A DNA stretch of 64,000 nucleotides, from assembly GCA_964404285.1 (NCBI GenBank), contig CAYOJK010000004.1, positions 62,001 through 126,000 of the forward strand, written 5' to 3'. The stretch's first letter is position 1. Every line of letters begins with the position of its first letter. This document shows, in pieces, positions 28,688 to 37,942 of this stretch. The notes under the pieces were generated by a model. The model worked only from the letters and a program-made list of their open reading frames with translations, ran no database searches and had not been told where the DNA came from. The position numbers and the translations under genes are program-made. The DNA is from JBASEY01 sp964404285. GTDB taxonomy: Bacteria; CSSED10-310.

Positions 28688-30262
28688 TCAGCGTGATGCT
28701 CGAATGATACCGTCATAAAATCCTTGTGCCATGATATGATACCCATCTTCGTTCGGGTGTCCCCAATCGCAGAATAAATCCGGCAAATGCCCATATTCCT
28801 TGAACATCAGGTCCAGATCAACCAATTCCACCCCCATCTGGATAGTCATTTCGATAATATCCTGGTTATTGGCGTCAATTTCATGTTGAGCTACGGCAAA
28901 GTGACCTTCCGGATTGACGGGTATGATGGTGCTGACAATCGGAATTGTGCCCCGGTCTCTGGCAATTGAAACCATTTCCGCTAAATGTCCCCCAACATCG
29001 CAATACATTGGTGGATCACAGTTTCCCGGGTCAACTGAATCGTTTGTTCCAAACATGATCAACACATATTGTGGATTACATACTCGCAGCCGACTGTTTA
29101 TATTTTCAGCGCCCCACTTGGATTTCATTCCACCAAGAGCAATATTCACGGTTGAGGTTCGAGGTCCCCAGATCAACTCCAGTTTCTCCTGCAAAATATC
29201 AAGGTAACCGTTATCGAAACATTTACCCTCTGTGATCGAATCACCATATCCTGCCACCCGTTGGAGACCTGGCTTGATCAGTTCAAACGGTCTACCGAAA
29301 GGTCCGGGTCTGCCGTCATCGTCGTGGCCGGCTACGTTCCAGAACAAGGTTAGGGGAGCATAATGCCAGTCTTCATCCGTAATTCCGAGATCGATACTAA
29401 AATCATATTCCGTGAAACCGGATTGATATAAAGTGATAATTTCCATATCGCCATATTCATCGGCATACAGGCGTATATGGTAATCTTCGTTTATTCCGAC
29501 AGGTTCCCATTCCAAAATCGGCGGTAATGATTCCGGCTCATATGCGGCGCCATCTTCCGGTCCAATAATTTCCGGCGGCTGAATAAGGGTTTTAGATATT
29601 CGACAGACATCTGACCAGGGCCCTGCTGTCCCTGTATCTGTTTCTGCAGCCACACGCCAATATAACACAATTTCAAATGGGTCCCAGTCCGTTCGATCGA
29701 TATCGCCCAAATCGAGTTTTGGCTCATTCAACATCAGCCTGGCAAAAGGATTGTCAAAGTTTGCCTGCATTGAAAATTCCATCGAAAACCAGTTCAAACC
29801 ATCAGGATTGCTCCAGTTGAAATACGGCATAGGAAGCTCGTGGGTATATCGTCCATCTTCCCCGTGATTCACGACAAGTTTTTCGAATGTCGATTTATGA
29901 AAACAGAACGTTTCACTCCATTCTTCAACATACCTTCCCGTCGATCGGCCACGGACCCGCCAATACAACTGAGCTGTTATTGGTTTCCAGAGTTCTACAG
30001 GAACAAGTTCACCCAAATTATAGGTCGTTGTCATACCGACATCGATCGGGCCTGTTGCAAGTTCAAATTGTGGATCTAGCCCAAATTCGATCTCGAATTC
30101 TGTATGAAGATGATCCTGCCATTCAAAATAGACGCTGTCGTCATCTTTGCCGAAACGTGTGTCATTCTTTGGCTGAAGAAGCTCAGGCGCCGCCTTACAG
30201 GGCGCTGTAAAAAAGATTAATGTCAATGTAATACCCAACAGCACACAGCGCTTTTTGGTCAT
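28688..30262 (-). CDS. secreted SGNH/GDSL hydrolase with beta-sandwich repeats
   Basis: A 524-residue exported esterase-like protein. The signal peptide runs to CKA near residue 25. Residues about 30-325 contain three similar beta-sandwich units, each with a Pro-rich start and FEWQ/FNWS/LEWEP-type strands, resembling fibronectin-III-like or Ig-like modules. The C-terminal SGNH domain begins at RVAGYGDSITEG with nucleophile S342; block III is MFGTNDS, and the Asp/His pair is in DWGHPNEDGYH near 500. The substrate could be an acetylated sugar or peptidoglycan; the sequence does not decide. The ATG at 30262 has GGAGGG 6 bp upstream, better than the TTG at 30268. It is the downstream neighbour of the HEAT-like gene. 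Confidence 0.87.
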   Translation of the reverse strand: MTKKRCVLLGITLTLIFFTAPCKAAPELLQPKNDTRFGKDDDSVYFEWQDHLHTEFEIEFGLDPQFELATGPIDVGMTTTYNLGELVPVELWKPITAQLYWRVRGRSTGRYVEEWSETFCFHKSTFEKLVVNHGEDGRYTHELPMPYFNWSNPDGLNWFSMEFSMQANFDNPFARLMLNEPKLDLGDIDRTDWDPFEIVLYWRVAAETDTGTAGPWSDVCRISKTLIQPPEIIGPEDGAAYEPESLPPILEWEPVGINEDYHIRLYADEYGDMEIITLYQSGFTEYDFSIDLGITDEDWHYAPLTLFWNVAGHDDDGRPGPFGRPFELIKPGLQRVAGYGDSITEGKCFDNGYLDILQEKLELIWGPRTSTVNIALGGMKSKWGAENINSRLRVCNPQYVLIMFGTNDSVDPGNCDPPMYCDVGGHLAEMVSIARDRGTIPIVSTIIPVNPEGHFAVAQHEIDANNQDIIEMTIQMGVELVDLDLMFKEYGHLPDLFCDWGHPNEDGYHIMAQGFYDGIIRASR

Positions 30263-30347
30263 AATCAACCCTCCAAGATTGCTATGATAATCAACGATTT
30301 CTATATTTCAAGTTTTGGGTAAAACCCTATTGCAAACGCTATCGAAT

Positions 30348-32699
30348 TTACTTTTTTTCTACGAGTTCGATGCGTTTTAACGCTGCGCGGGCTTCCCGGC
30401 CAACGACGCCATTTTTATAAGGCCTTTTCTTTGCCAGTGTTTTGATCCAATCATGACTTTTCGGTGTGTCTATCTTCATTAGAGCTTCAACCGAAGCCTT
30501 TTTCAAAGGTATCATCCATTGGGGAGTCAACAATTTTTCTTTCATTGTGGCTACTCCACTGATGAAATCGATCACTTCATCAATATAGTCCTGATTGTGT
30601 TTTGTCGCGCTTGCCAATAGGGCAAGAATTTTCGCTCGCTCATCCACTTCGTAGTCATCACCGACCGCGCTGAGCCGATTATAAGCATTGATCAGAGCAC
30701 GCACTGATTCCGGCGGCGTAATCGATTCAAATATTGCATATACTTCTTCCCTGATTTGTTTACGTCTATCAAGCAAGGCAAGAATCATAATTTTGCCCAA
30801 AGGATGATCGTTATCACTCTTAATTTGATCGGAAATCTCACCTAACCTGCTATGGATAGCGGATATGACTTCATATCTCACCCGCCAGTCTCGATCACGC
30901 AACACCTGTTTCAAAAAAGCCGGTTTATTCAGCGAAGCTACTCGGCCAATAATCGTGGCAAGATTTCGACGAAGCTGCCAATTTTGGCTCGACAACCCTC
31001 CTAAACATAGCCAAACAGAAAAAGCGCCCCATTTTGAAATGGTTTCAATTGTATCGAAACGAATTTTTTTCTCCTGTTCAGTCAATCGTTTAAACAAGTA
31101 TTTAAAATATGTGGCTCCTGCAAACGATCTCCAGGTTTCAATTAGAGCATCCTGCAGTTTTTCATCTGTGAACCGGTCAGGCGAAAGATCGTGTTCCGCC
31201 AAAGGAATTATTTGAGCGATAAAAGCGTTAAAATCTTTTTCAAGAAACACATGAGCTAACTGTTGCCAAAGTTCAAGAAATGCCAACGCTATGGGTTGCG
31301 ACAGCGTTTGTCGGCTTAATTCGCTCGATAACGTTTGAATTATTGAACAGTCCCTCGTTTTGGAACAGCTATCACAAAATGTAGAAAGAGCCTCCCGAAT
31401 AATACGAACCAATTTACTGAGTTCGTTTTCAGCCGGCATGTCGCTTAAAATTTTTAAAAACCCATTTATCGTAGATTCACAATAATCACAAAATTTTTTA
31501 CAGAATGTGATCGCCTGTTCTGAAAAGTCATCGATAAAATCTTGGGGGATGTCTTTTTGGTCAGTAAATCCATCAAGAATAATAAAAAACAACGGCTGGA
31601 TAATTTCCGGCTCGTTTGTTAAAAGAACCCGGTGATTCAGCTTTCCCATAACAGTTGGAAGTGTGACAACAGCTGGGGCAATCGACGCCAACTGGAGCTT
31701 TGCAGTAGAAATTAAAGTGTTTTTTTCAACCTTTTTAACATGAACAAGCTGGTCGAGCTGTTTCATCAACTCCCGAACTCTCTCTCGGTATTCAGCTAAA
31801 TCTTCAACACGCTGAAGAACAGAATCATAATATTGCGCGAAAAGGCCAATCATTTCCCGGATATTATCCATGTTTGCTTGGCTCATTAAACGATTGAATT
31901 CCTCAGAGCGTCTATCAACAGAAATCGTCGCCAAATATGGCAGCATCAGCTTGAGAATTTCTTTTTGTCCTTCCGCACTCGATGTATCTCCATCAGCATG
32001 AACACGCTCCATCACTTCGCCAAGAATGTGAATCCAACGATCACTTTCCGCTGTCAAAAAGTCTCTGATACTTAGGGGAGAATCCTTTCGAAGCTCCCAC
32101 CTGAGTTGTTTCTGAATCGCCCACGCCGAACTTTCGACATTGTTCGTAATTTCCCAAAACAGAGTTTTCCGCGTGCTCTTATTCAACAACGCTGGTAATT
32201 TTCCGGACAAAAGCAAAGGAAGCATTTTACCTTCCTGTACCCCAATGGTCGCGCTTCGGGAGGAAACGACGATACGAGAACCCGTTTTTAAATTCAATTC
32301 CTCGTATTGATGTTCAGCAACTGTTGGTTCAAAAGGTGCAGTAAGTGTTTTTGCCATCCACAGGAAATCATCCGGTGACACATCGGGTTTGATCGCAATC
32401 ACCAAGATTTTCCGTTCGTTGAACAACTGACACACCCTTCCCATGACCTGGTTTTTTTCTGCAATTTTCAAAGGAATCAACACTTTACCAACCTGGAAAA
32501 CGTCGTCCACAGGAGTAATGGATACGACACCATTATCGGCTGCTAACAGTCTGAATGAACCCATCAGCCGAACAGCAGCTTCTAAAGATCCTATGTGTTC
32601 AATTGTATAAACTTCCACTGTTTTCAAAAGTGTCTGGAAATCAGCACAAAACCGGGTGACCTGTTTATAATCATGTTCTGAAGTCTTTGGTGCAGCCAT
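30348..32699 (-). CDS. large HEAT-like repeat protein, function unknown
   Basis: A 783-residue protein with no signal peptide or membrane segment, and no enzymatic motif that I recognise. From about residue 550 to the C-terminus it has paired helices of HEAT type (WQLRRNLATIIGRVASLNK, DWRVRYEVISAIHSRLG, KQIREEVYAIFESI), suggesting a protein-binding scaffold. Residues 1-180 are mixed alpha/beta (SFRLLAADNGVVSITP). Six cysteines lie close together, C400, C404, C407 and C442, C445, C451 (Cx3Cx2C and Cx2Cx5C), a possible metal site. A promoter with TTGACT and TATTAT lies upstream. It is the first of three leftward genes. No function is proposed. Confidence 0.7.
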   Translation of the reverse strand: MAAPKTSEHDYKQVTRFCADFQTLLKTVEVYTIEHIGSLEAAVRLMGSFRLLAADNGVVSITPVDDVFQVGKVLIPLKIAEKNQVMGRVCQLFNERKILVIAIKPDVSPDDFLWMAKTLTAPFEPTVAEHQYEELNLKTGSRIVVSSRSATIGVQEGKMLPLLLSGKLPALLNKSTRKTLFWEITNNVESSAWAIQKQLRWELRKDSPLSIRDFLTAESDRWIHILGEVMERVHADGDTSSAEGQKEILKLMLPYLATISVDRRSEEFNRLMSQANMDNIREMIGLFAQYYDSVLQRVEDLAEYRERVRELMKQLDQLVHVKKVEKNTLISTAKLQLASIAPAVVTLPTVMGKLNHRVLLTNEPEIIQPLFFIILDGFTDQKDIPQDFIDDFSEQAITFCKKFCDYCESTINGFLKILSDMPAENELSKLVRIIREALSTFCDSCSKTRDCSIIQTLSSELSRQTLSQPIALAFLELWQQLAHVFLEKDFNAFIAQIIPLAEHDLSPDRFTDEKLQDALIETWRSFAGATYFKYLFKRLTEQEKKIRFDTIETISKWGAFSVWLCLGGLSSQNWQLRRNLATIIGRVASLNKPAFLKQVLRDRDWRVRYEVISAIHSRLGEISDQIKSDNDHPLGKIMILALLDRRKQIREEVYAIFESITPPESVRALINAYNRLSAVGDDYEVDERAKILALLASATKHNQDYIDEVIDFISGVATMKEKLLTPQWMIPLKKASVEALMKIDTPKSHDWIKTLAKKRPYKNGVVGREARAALKRIELVEKK

Positions 32700-32761
32700 A
32701 ATGTGTCATCTCCATCTTTAAAGCAAAAAAAGGTTGACACTATTCTTTATGTCTAGATGTT

Positions 32762-32791
32762 ATAATAATATTTCTTTTGCATTTTAGTCAA
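32762..32791 (-). promoter_or_regulatory. probable sigma-70 promoter of HEAT-like gene
   Basis: On the minus strand TTGACT (32786-32791) and TATTAT (32762-32767) are separated by 18 bp, about 60 bp upstream of the ATG at 32699, inside an AT-rich gap. Both hexamers are one or two bases from consensus. Confidence 0.45.
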
Positions 32792-32869
32792 GCCCTAGCC
32801 TAAAAAAGGTAATAACGTGTAATTTTTTACACTCGCTAAAAAAACAATTCTTCTGATTTCAATCGAAAT

Positions 32870-35083
32870 TTAAAAAACTGATATCTCCTCTGGAGCCGGC
32901 ATAAAATGTGGCATGACGTGTTGAGTTGGAGAGCGCATTGCTATCCCTCGTATAAACCAGTGTACAGGTAAATTCTCAAAACTGATTTCTACTGCTGTTA
33001 GCAACCGATGTTCGGATAAATTGTAACAGGCGCGTGTATCGAACAAATCGACCTCAAGAGGATTAGAAGCCGGCCATCTTCGCTCGATCAGGCTTCCATT
33101 TTCAGGTGGGTACACTTCTGAACAACCGGTATGCTTTCGAAATGCTACCGGCAATTGAACTCTATCACCGTGAATATCGACAAGAATGATTTGCCCGATT
33201 TGTTGGGCTTCAGCCAACAGCTCCGCTGAACCGTCAATTCTTGAAATCAACTCTATCGTTTCTGCTTCTACCGGCTCAGCAAAAACCCAACGCAAATTTC
33301 TACCTGTTGAACCCAAAGGGTTCTCGATACAGGTCATGCTCCCAGGAGAAAGAAATCGATCTTTATCGTATTCAGCACGATACCTTCTTGCTTTTATTTG
33401 AAATTCGGGGCCGATCACCAGTCCTCCAGCCATGCCTTGATATCCTGTTGACGAGTTTAATTTGAGCTTTGAAGTCGAAGAAACGATTGAACCAGCGCTG
33501 AATAAATTGACAGCGTGATACGTACACGGCGATATGCAGCACCAGACAAGCCAACCCATCACGGTTATCCAGCCAGTTGATAATAAACTCAGGCATAAAC
33601 CGGTTTTTTGCAACCAGATACAACGTAAAAGCCAATCAATTTTCGGCAATAACAAGAAAATCAGAACACTTATCACGACTCCAAAAAGCCCGATGAAAAA
33701 ACTTATACCATCACCGCGAAAGACCTGAATCAGCAGGCTTGTACCGATCAACTCAGCAAGCAGTTTTGGAGCTGATATGAATTGCGCTCGTATTATTTCC
33801 CAACTGGTGATGTCTGTCCATGGAGCCCCAAACCTAGATAAGTAATATTGAGCCATCAACAAGAGATTCCAGGCAATTAAAACACTTCCTATTCCCCACA
33901 ATAGTTTTCGTAGCCATCGTCGAGAGGTCGGTCGAGCCCATGCGAACACTATCATCAAACCCAAAGCAAAGCCGGGAGCGATGTTCAGAAAGCGTCGCAT
34001 GCCGAAACCTACACCTGCCCAGTCTCTGCGCACTGCATTGAGATAGGATTGAGTGACAACCACGACCAGCAATCCCCAGGTCATACGTCGTGATCGCCGC
34101 CATAAAAAAGGTAACACCAGCAATGCTGGAAGCAATATCGGATTCACTGAAAAAAGGCCCAGGACTTTATCGAACAGTATCAATCGAAACCTCGGATTCG
34201 TCCAGAGCATTCCCCCTTCCCCTTGAGGGTCAGTAACCCATGTTCCATAAAGGGTTTTTGTTATCATTAGTTGTGGTGCAACTACACAGCCAAGAGCGAC
34301 CGCGAAAACCAGCCATTTCAGAAGATTCTTTTTCACAATCCTGGGCTTAACCAACATGTCACGAACGATGTCTATGGCCGGCAGCGCCAGCAGGAGAAAA
34401 TTCTGCCATCTGGCGATTACGGCTAATCCCGTCACGATACCAAACAGAGCAAACTGGCTGATTGAAAAATTGCTCCGGTTTGACACAAACCAGATAGTGA
34501 GAAAAGCAGCAGTGAAAAGAACGCTGAACGCATGAGCGAACGCCGGCGTGACAAATAAAAAGGCGGGAAGATGGGATGCTCCAAGTAAAAAAAACAGACC
34601 GGCGGCTCGGTCCTGAGGATCAAACCCGGCTTGACGGCCAATCCGATCCATTACATATAATGCCCCTAAACCCGCCAGCATTGACGACAGCATCGGTAAA
34701 AACCGGGTGACCAGCCCATATCCCGTTGTCGAAACAGGTAAGCCTAAACCCTTCAATAACAAAGCCGCTATATGACCCAGCATAAAAAACGGCATCCAGA
34801 GTATTGCTGGGCCAAATGAAAATATATTCGGTGGATACCCGGTTTCTTTCCATCCACCCGGTAGATAATCCTTTAGAACAGGCACCCATTCCCACGTGAA
34901 AAACTCGCGTTCGTCATCGAAGTTAAAATCGTTTTGTAGCGTCCAAGACCGAAGATATTCGTAATAATAGGCGCCATCTGAGTTAAGACGTGGAGAAAAC
35001 AAAAACGCCTGCAAAATAATAAACAGCCACATGACCGGCTTCAGATGTCCAAATGTCTGCTCGCGAACCATCATGTCCGTCAT
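32870..35083 (-). CDS. polytopic membrane protein, GT-C glycosyltransferase-like
   Basis: A 737-residue integral membrane protein with about ten or more hydrophobic helices between residues 15 and 560, followed by a soluble C-terminal domain of about 180 residues rich in beta strands. The first periplasmic loop, LNSDGAYYYEYLRS, has an acidic residue at the place used by GT-C enzymes such as PMT and ArnT to bind a lipid-linked sugar donor, and the loop later contains DWAGVGFGMRRF. It is probably a lipid-phosphate-sugar-dependent glycosyltransferase in the inner membrane; donor and acceptor are unknown. The start is uncertain because none of the ATGs near 35083 (also 35074 and 35071) has a clear ribosome site. 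Confidence 0.7.
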   Translation of the reverse strand: MTDMMVREQTFGHLKPVMWLFIILQAFLFSPRLNSDGAYYYEYLRSWTLQNDFNFDDEREFFTWEWVPVLKDYLPGGWKETGYPPNIFSFGPAILWMPFFMLGHIAALLLKGLGLPVSTTGYGLVTRFLPMLSSMLAGLGALYVMDRIGRQAGFDPQDRAAGLFFLLGASHLPAFLFVTPAFAHAFSVLFTAAFLTIWFVSNRSNFSISQFALFGIVTGLAVIARWQNFLLLALPAIDIVRDMLVKPRIVKKNLLKWLVFAVALGCVVAPQLMITKTLYGTWVTDPQGEGGMLWTNPRFRLILFDKVLGLFSVNPILLPALLVLPFLWRRSRRMTWGLLVVVVTQSYLNAVRRDWAGVGFGMRRFLNIAPGFALGLMIVFAWARPTSRRWLRKLLWGIGSVLIAWNLLLMAQYYLSRFGAPWTDITSWEIIRAQFISAPKLLAELIGTSLLIQVFRGDGISFFIGLFGVVISVLIFLLLPKIDWLLRCIWLQKTGLCLSLLSTGWITVMGWLVWCCISPCTYHAVNLFSAGSIVSSTSKLKLNSSTGYQGMAGGLVIGPEFQIKARRYRAEYDKDRFLSPGSMTCIENPLGSTGRNLRWVFAEPVEAETIELISRIDGSAELLAEAQQIGQIILVDIHGDRVQLPVAFRKHTGCSEVYPPENGSLIERRWPASNPLEVDLFDTRACYNLSEHRLLTAVEISFENLPVHWFIRGIAMRSPTQHVMPHFMPAPEEISVF

Positions 35084-35276
35084 AGTATCACAGCATAACT
35101 ACTCTTGTCAGGTAAATACGATAGAGGAAAAATAGTGATGAGAGGGTTAATTTTCAGTCCGAAAGCGTTCAACATTTATTTGTTCCACTCCATATTTTTC
35201 AAACTTTGGGGTCACATAAAAAAATTTGCTCTATCAGTACTGATTTCATTAAAATGAAACAAGGAGGAACAAAGAA

Positions 35277-36596
35277 ATGAAAACGTTTGTTTACCGGTAT
35301 AGATTAGGACTTTTACTCATTGTTTTAGTAGGGTTAGTCGTGTTCTGTAGCGAATCGATCGCCTCATCGGAACAACTTGCCTTGATACAGCAAGCCATTC
35401 GCGAGACGGGCGCCTCTTGGACAGCCGGCGAAAATTGGGTTACAGGCCTCGCTCCGACCGAGCGAAAATTGTTATTAGGGGGAAATGAGTCGCTGCCGGA
35501 GGATGCCTTCCCCGATGATATTATCGTTTGGCCGGATACGCCCGACTCTCGCGCAGCCGCAAGTTCGATGGACTGGCGCAACTATGGCGGCCATAACTGG
35601 ATGACACCGGTTAAAAACCAAAAAAGCTGCGGGAGCTGTGCAGCGTTCGCAGCGTGTGGCGCTGTTGAAGCAGGAGCCCGTATAGCAGTAACGAACCCAA
35701 ACCTGGAGATCGATCTTTCCGAACAGCATCTTTTTTCATGTGGAGGCGGCAGTTGTGCCGAAGGATGGACTCTTAGCGCCGCCATGGACTTTTTCATGTC
35801 TTACGGCGTTCCGGATGAAAACTGCTTACCATATACCGCTACCGACAACAATTGCCAAGCAACTTGCAGTGATTGGCAATCACGCGCAGTAAAAATCTCT
35901 CACTGGCAATGGATTACTCAAACCACCTCAAATGAAACAGCGATTAAAAACGCCTTGCTCGAAAGACCCATTCCATGCCGAATGGTGGTATATGAAGATT
36001 TTTATTATTACACTTCAGGAGTTTATACCTACACTTGGGGCGCATCACAAGGTGGGCATTTTGTCGTTATTGTGGGTTGGAACGATCAGGAAAACACTTG
36101 GATATGTAAAAATAGTTGGCGTTCTGATTGGGGGGAATCCGGGTATTTCAGAATCCGGCGTGACCAGGTTTCGATCGGCGCCTATGCCATCCTTCCATTT
36201 TTCGATTCCTCACCGCCCCCGACACCACCCCCTTCGCAGGCGCAGTTGTATTTCCGAATGCCGAAAACCTATTTTTATCCGGGAGATGTTTTTTATGTTC
36301 ATGCCATCATCGACAATCCCGGACCGACAAAATACGATGCCGCTTTATTTGTCGCTTTGAACGTTTATGACGATTTCTGGTTCTGGCCCACCTGGGTTCA
36401 CTATCCTGACGGTTTGAGCTGGGCATGGATCAACATGAACCACGGCGCTTGGTATTGGGAAGTGATGCCGGCATTTGAATGGCCTCAAATTTACGCAAGC
36501 ATGTCGAACCTCTTGCTTATCGGAGCCACTTTGGACAACAGCATGAGTCATCTGCTGACAAACGTAGCCGCACAACCTTGGGGGTTTGGGTTTTAA
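35277..36596 (+). CDS. secreted papain-family peptidase with Trp-rich C-terminal domain
   Basis: A 439-residue exported cysteine endopeptidase of family C1A. The signal peptide spans about residues 1-30. A short propeptide follows, then the mature enzyme from MDWRNYGGHNW: Q115 and C121 in QKSCGSCAAF, H261 in GGHFVVIVGW and N279 in KNSWRSDWG. A Pro-rich linker (SPPPTPPPSQ) near 310-323 leads to a C-terminal domain of about 115 residues containing YPGDVFYV, NPGP and FWFWPTW and ending at AQPWGFGF. The same domain closes the exoprotein at 38161-39399, so it is probably a reusable module for binding or attachment. AAGGAGG lies 9 bp before the ATG. It is a single-gene unit, divergent from the membrane protein upstream. 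Confidence 0.9.
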   Translation: MKTFVYRYRLGLLLIVLVGLVVFCSESIASSEQLALIQQAIRETGASWTAGENWVTGLAPTERKLLLGGNESLPEDAFPDDIIVWPDTPDSRAAASSMDWRNYGGHNWMTPVKNQKSCGSCAAFAACGAVEAGARIAVTNPNLEIDLSEQHLFSCGGGSCAEGWTLSAAMDFFMSYGVPDENCLPYTATDNNCQATCSDWQSRAVKISHWQWITQTTSNETAIKNALLERPIPCRMVVYEDFYYYTSGVYTYTWGASQGGHFVVIVGWNDQENTWICKNSWRSDWGESGYFRIRRDQVSIGAYAILPFFDSSPPPTPPPSQAQLYFRMPKTYFYPGDVFYVHAIIDNPGPTKYDAALFVALNVYDDFWFWPTWVHYPDGLSWAWINMNHGAWYWEVMPAFEWPQIYASMSNLLLIGATLDNSMSHLLTNVAAQPWGFGF

Positions 36597-36704
36597 TCTG
36601 CCTTACTTTATTTCCCTGTCCCATACGTCCCATATTCCTATTTTTTTACCCTCAATACACCGATATATTCCCTAACACTTTTATCTATCGCTTACCCCAA
36701 TAAC

Positions 36705-36732
36705 TTGATTCCTTCGCCAAATTATGTATTAT
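36705..36732 (+). promoter_or_regulatory. probable sigma-70 promoter of TM1266-like gene
   Basis: TTGATT at 36705-36710 and TATTAT at 36727-36732 are separated by 16 bp, about 45 bp before the ATG at 36779. AAGGAG lies 8 bp before that ATG. Confidence 0.45.
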
Positions 36733-36778
36733 CCACGCGGCTGGTAACCTGAACCACGTTTTCTAAGGAGATTTTATA

Positions 36779-37054
36779 ATGGCAAAAAAAACAACTCACA
36801 TTGTTCTGGGAGTACATATCACCGGTCGGCAGGTCAATGCCGCCAAAGTACAAGAACTCTTGACGAAATATGGCTGTAACATTAAGACACGACTGGGTCT
36901 GCATAATATCGATGAATGCTCCTGCAGCACAAACGGGCTGTTGCTGTTGCACATGTCCGGCGAACCATCAGCTAGCCATGAACTAGCTGAAAAACTCAGC
37001 GCACTGTCTGGTGTCAGTGTCCAAAAAATGGTTTTCGAATACGAAAACGAATAA
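36779..37054 (+). CDS. small ACT-like regulator, TM1266 type
   Basis: A 91-residue protein resembling the TM1266 family, small ACT/NikR-C-like proteins often annotated as putative regulators of iron-only hydrogenase systems. Recognisable features are the opening beta strand HIVLGVHI, the helix AAKVQELLTKYGCNIKTRLGLH, and the closing strand SGVSVQKMVFEYENE. The cysteines in ECSC after the helix are an unusual addition. No hydrogenase or maturation gene lies in the window, so the family name should not be read as function. The last nine codons are also the start of a 139-bp tandem duplication, so a second copy of its 3' end lies immediately downstream. Confidence 0.7.
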   Translation: MAKKTTHIVLGVHITGRQVNAAKVQELLTKYGCNIKTRLGLHNIDECSCSTNGLLLLHMSGEPSASHELAEKLSALSGVSVQKMVFEYENE

Positions 37055-37305
37055 AAACACCTATTTATAGCGTTATCGTTTTACCAGGCTCAACGATTTC
37101 TACTTGAGCTATAGCGGATGCGTGTTTCCGAAAGCTTTCTGCGTCTTGGGCAATGATGTCCCCAATATGGTTTTCGAATACGAAAACGAATAAAAGCGCT
37201 TATTTATAACGTTATCGTTTTACCAGGCTCAACGATTTCTACTTGAGCTATAGCGGATGCGTGTTTCCGAAAAACTTCAGGGTCCTGAGCAATGATGTCC
37301 CAGGT
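37028..37305. repeat. 139-bp imperfect tandem duplication
   Basis: Two units, 37028-37166 and 37167-37305, align base for base with a period of exactly 139 bp and no indel. Each unit carries the last codons of the TM1266-like gene (MVFEYENE and stop) and, on the other strand, the C-terminal codons of the UPF0173 gene. The repeats differ at a limited number of positions, clustered at the inner end. Confidence 0.9.
37065..37166 (-). pseudogene. 3' remnant of a second UPF0173 gene
   Basis: The first unit of the 139-bp tandem duplication encodes, on the minus strand, the last 30 or so codons of a UPF0173 hydrolase ending in the same residues (VEIVEPGKTITL) and a proper TAA. It is in frame and differs from the intact gene by AES in place of PEV plus silent changes. 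The 5' part is absent: the sequence runs into the duplicated end of the neighbouring gene. Persistence of an open frame with mainly conservative differences suggests it descends from a once complete paralogue, or was copied from one. Confidence 0.7.
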
Positions 37306-37890
37306 GTTGAAATGCATCGGCACGACCGTTTTCGGCTTCAACATACGCACCGCTTCTACAGCATCGTCCGGGCCCATCGTGAAGTTGTCCCCGATCGGTA
37401 TCAAAGCCAAATCGATCGGATTCATTCGACCGACCACTTCCATTTCAGCGCTCAAACCCGTGTCACCGGCATGATAAATTGTCTTTCCCTCCACGGTGAC
37501 CAAGAATCCACATGGATTGCCGGTATAGACAACTTTTCCGTTATCTTCGATCACAGCCGACCCGTGTAGAGCAGGCGTCAGTTTGACACGCCCCCAGTCA
37601 AAACTTTTTGCGCCGCCGATGTGCATCGGATGAACCTGGCATCCCTTTTCCTGAAGATAAAGCGCCAGCTCAAACGGCGCAATCACAAGCGATCTGTTCC
37701 CCTTGGCAATCGCGATCGTATCACCCAGATGATCGCTGTGACCATGCGTCACTAAAATCACATCAGCTTTAACAGCGGAAGGATCACCCTGCATCTGTGG
37801 GTTACCGGTTAAAAACGGGTCGATAAGAATTGTCACAGTACCTGTTTTAATCCCAACAGCGGAATGTCCGAAATATTTGATTTCTACCAT
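37204..37890 (-). CDS. UPF0173 metal-dependent hydrolase (metallo-beta-lactamase fold)
   Basis: A 228-residue metallo-beta-lactamase-fold hydrolase of the UPF0173 family (YtkL/UlaG-like). The metal-binding signature HxHxDH is H49-G-H51-S-D53-H54 in VTHGHSDHLGD; further ligands are H in TIYHAGDTGL and in VVPMHFNTWD. The beginning (IKYFGHSAVGIKTG) is typical. The natural substrate of the family is not established. There is no signal peptide. The ribosome site GGAGGTG lies just before the ATG at 37888-37890, and a good promoter plus a palindrome lie upstream. It is convergent with the TM1266-like gene, and its 3' end is duplicated in the adjacent tandem repeat. Confidence 0.93.
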   Translation of the reverse strand: MVEIKYFGHSAVGIKTGTVTILIDPFLTGNPQMQGDPSAVKADVILVTHGHSDHLGDTIAIAKGNRSLVIAPFELALYLQEKGCQVHPMHIGGAKSFDWGRVKLTPALHGSAVIEDNGKVVYTGNPCGFLVTVEGKTIYHAGDTGLSAEMEVVGRMNPIDLALIPIGDNFTMGPDDAVEAVRMLKPKTVVPMHFNTWDIIAQDPEVFRKHASAIAQVEIVEPGKTITL

Positions 37891-37914
37891 GTTTCACCTC
37901 CATCTACGTGCTGT

Positions 37915-37930
37915 TGATGACATGTCATCA
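37915..37930. promoter_or_regulatory. perfect 16-bp palindrome, possible operator
   Basis: TGATGACATGTCATCA is a perfect palindrome between the promoter (37943-37971) and the start codon of the UPF0173 gene. At about +10 of the predicted transcript it is well placed for a dimeric repressor. No known regulator is assigned. Confidence 0.4.
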
Positions 37931-37942
37931 CACAATGCTTTT

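Noticed and set aside
32734..32767. Plus-strand promoter TTGACA with TATAAT near 32761
   Set aside because: Spacing is 21 bp, too long, and no plus-strand gene follows. The minus-strand promoter in the same place fits the HEAT-like gene.
36779..37054. Evidence for an iron-only hydrogenase operon
   Set aside because: The small regulator-like protein is the only hint; no hydrogenase, HydE, HydF or HydG gene is in the window.
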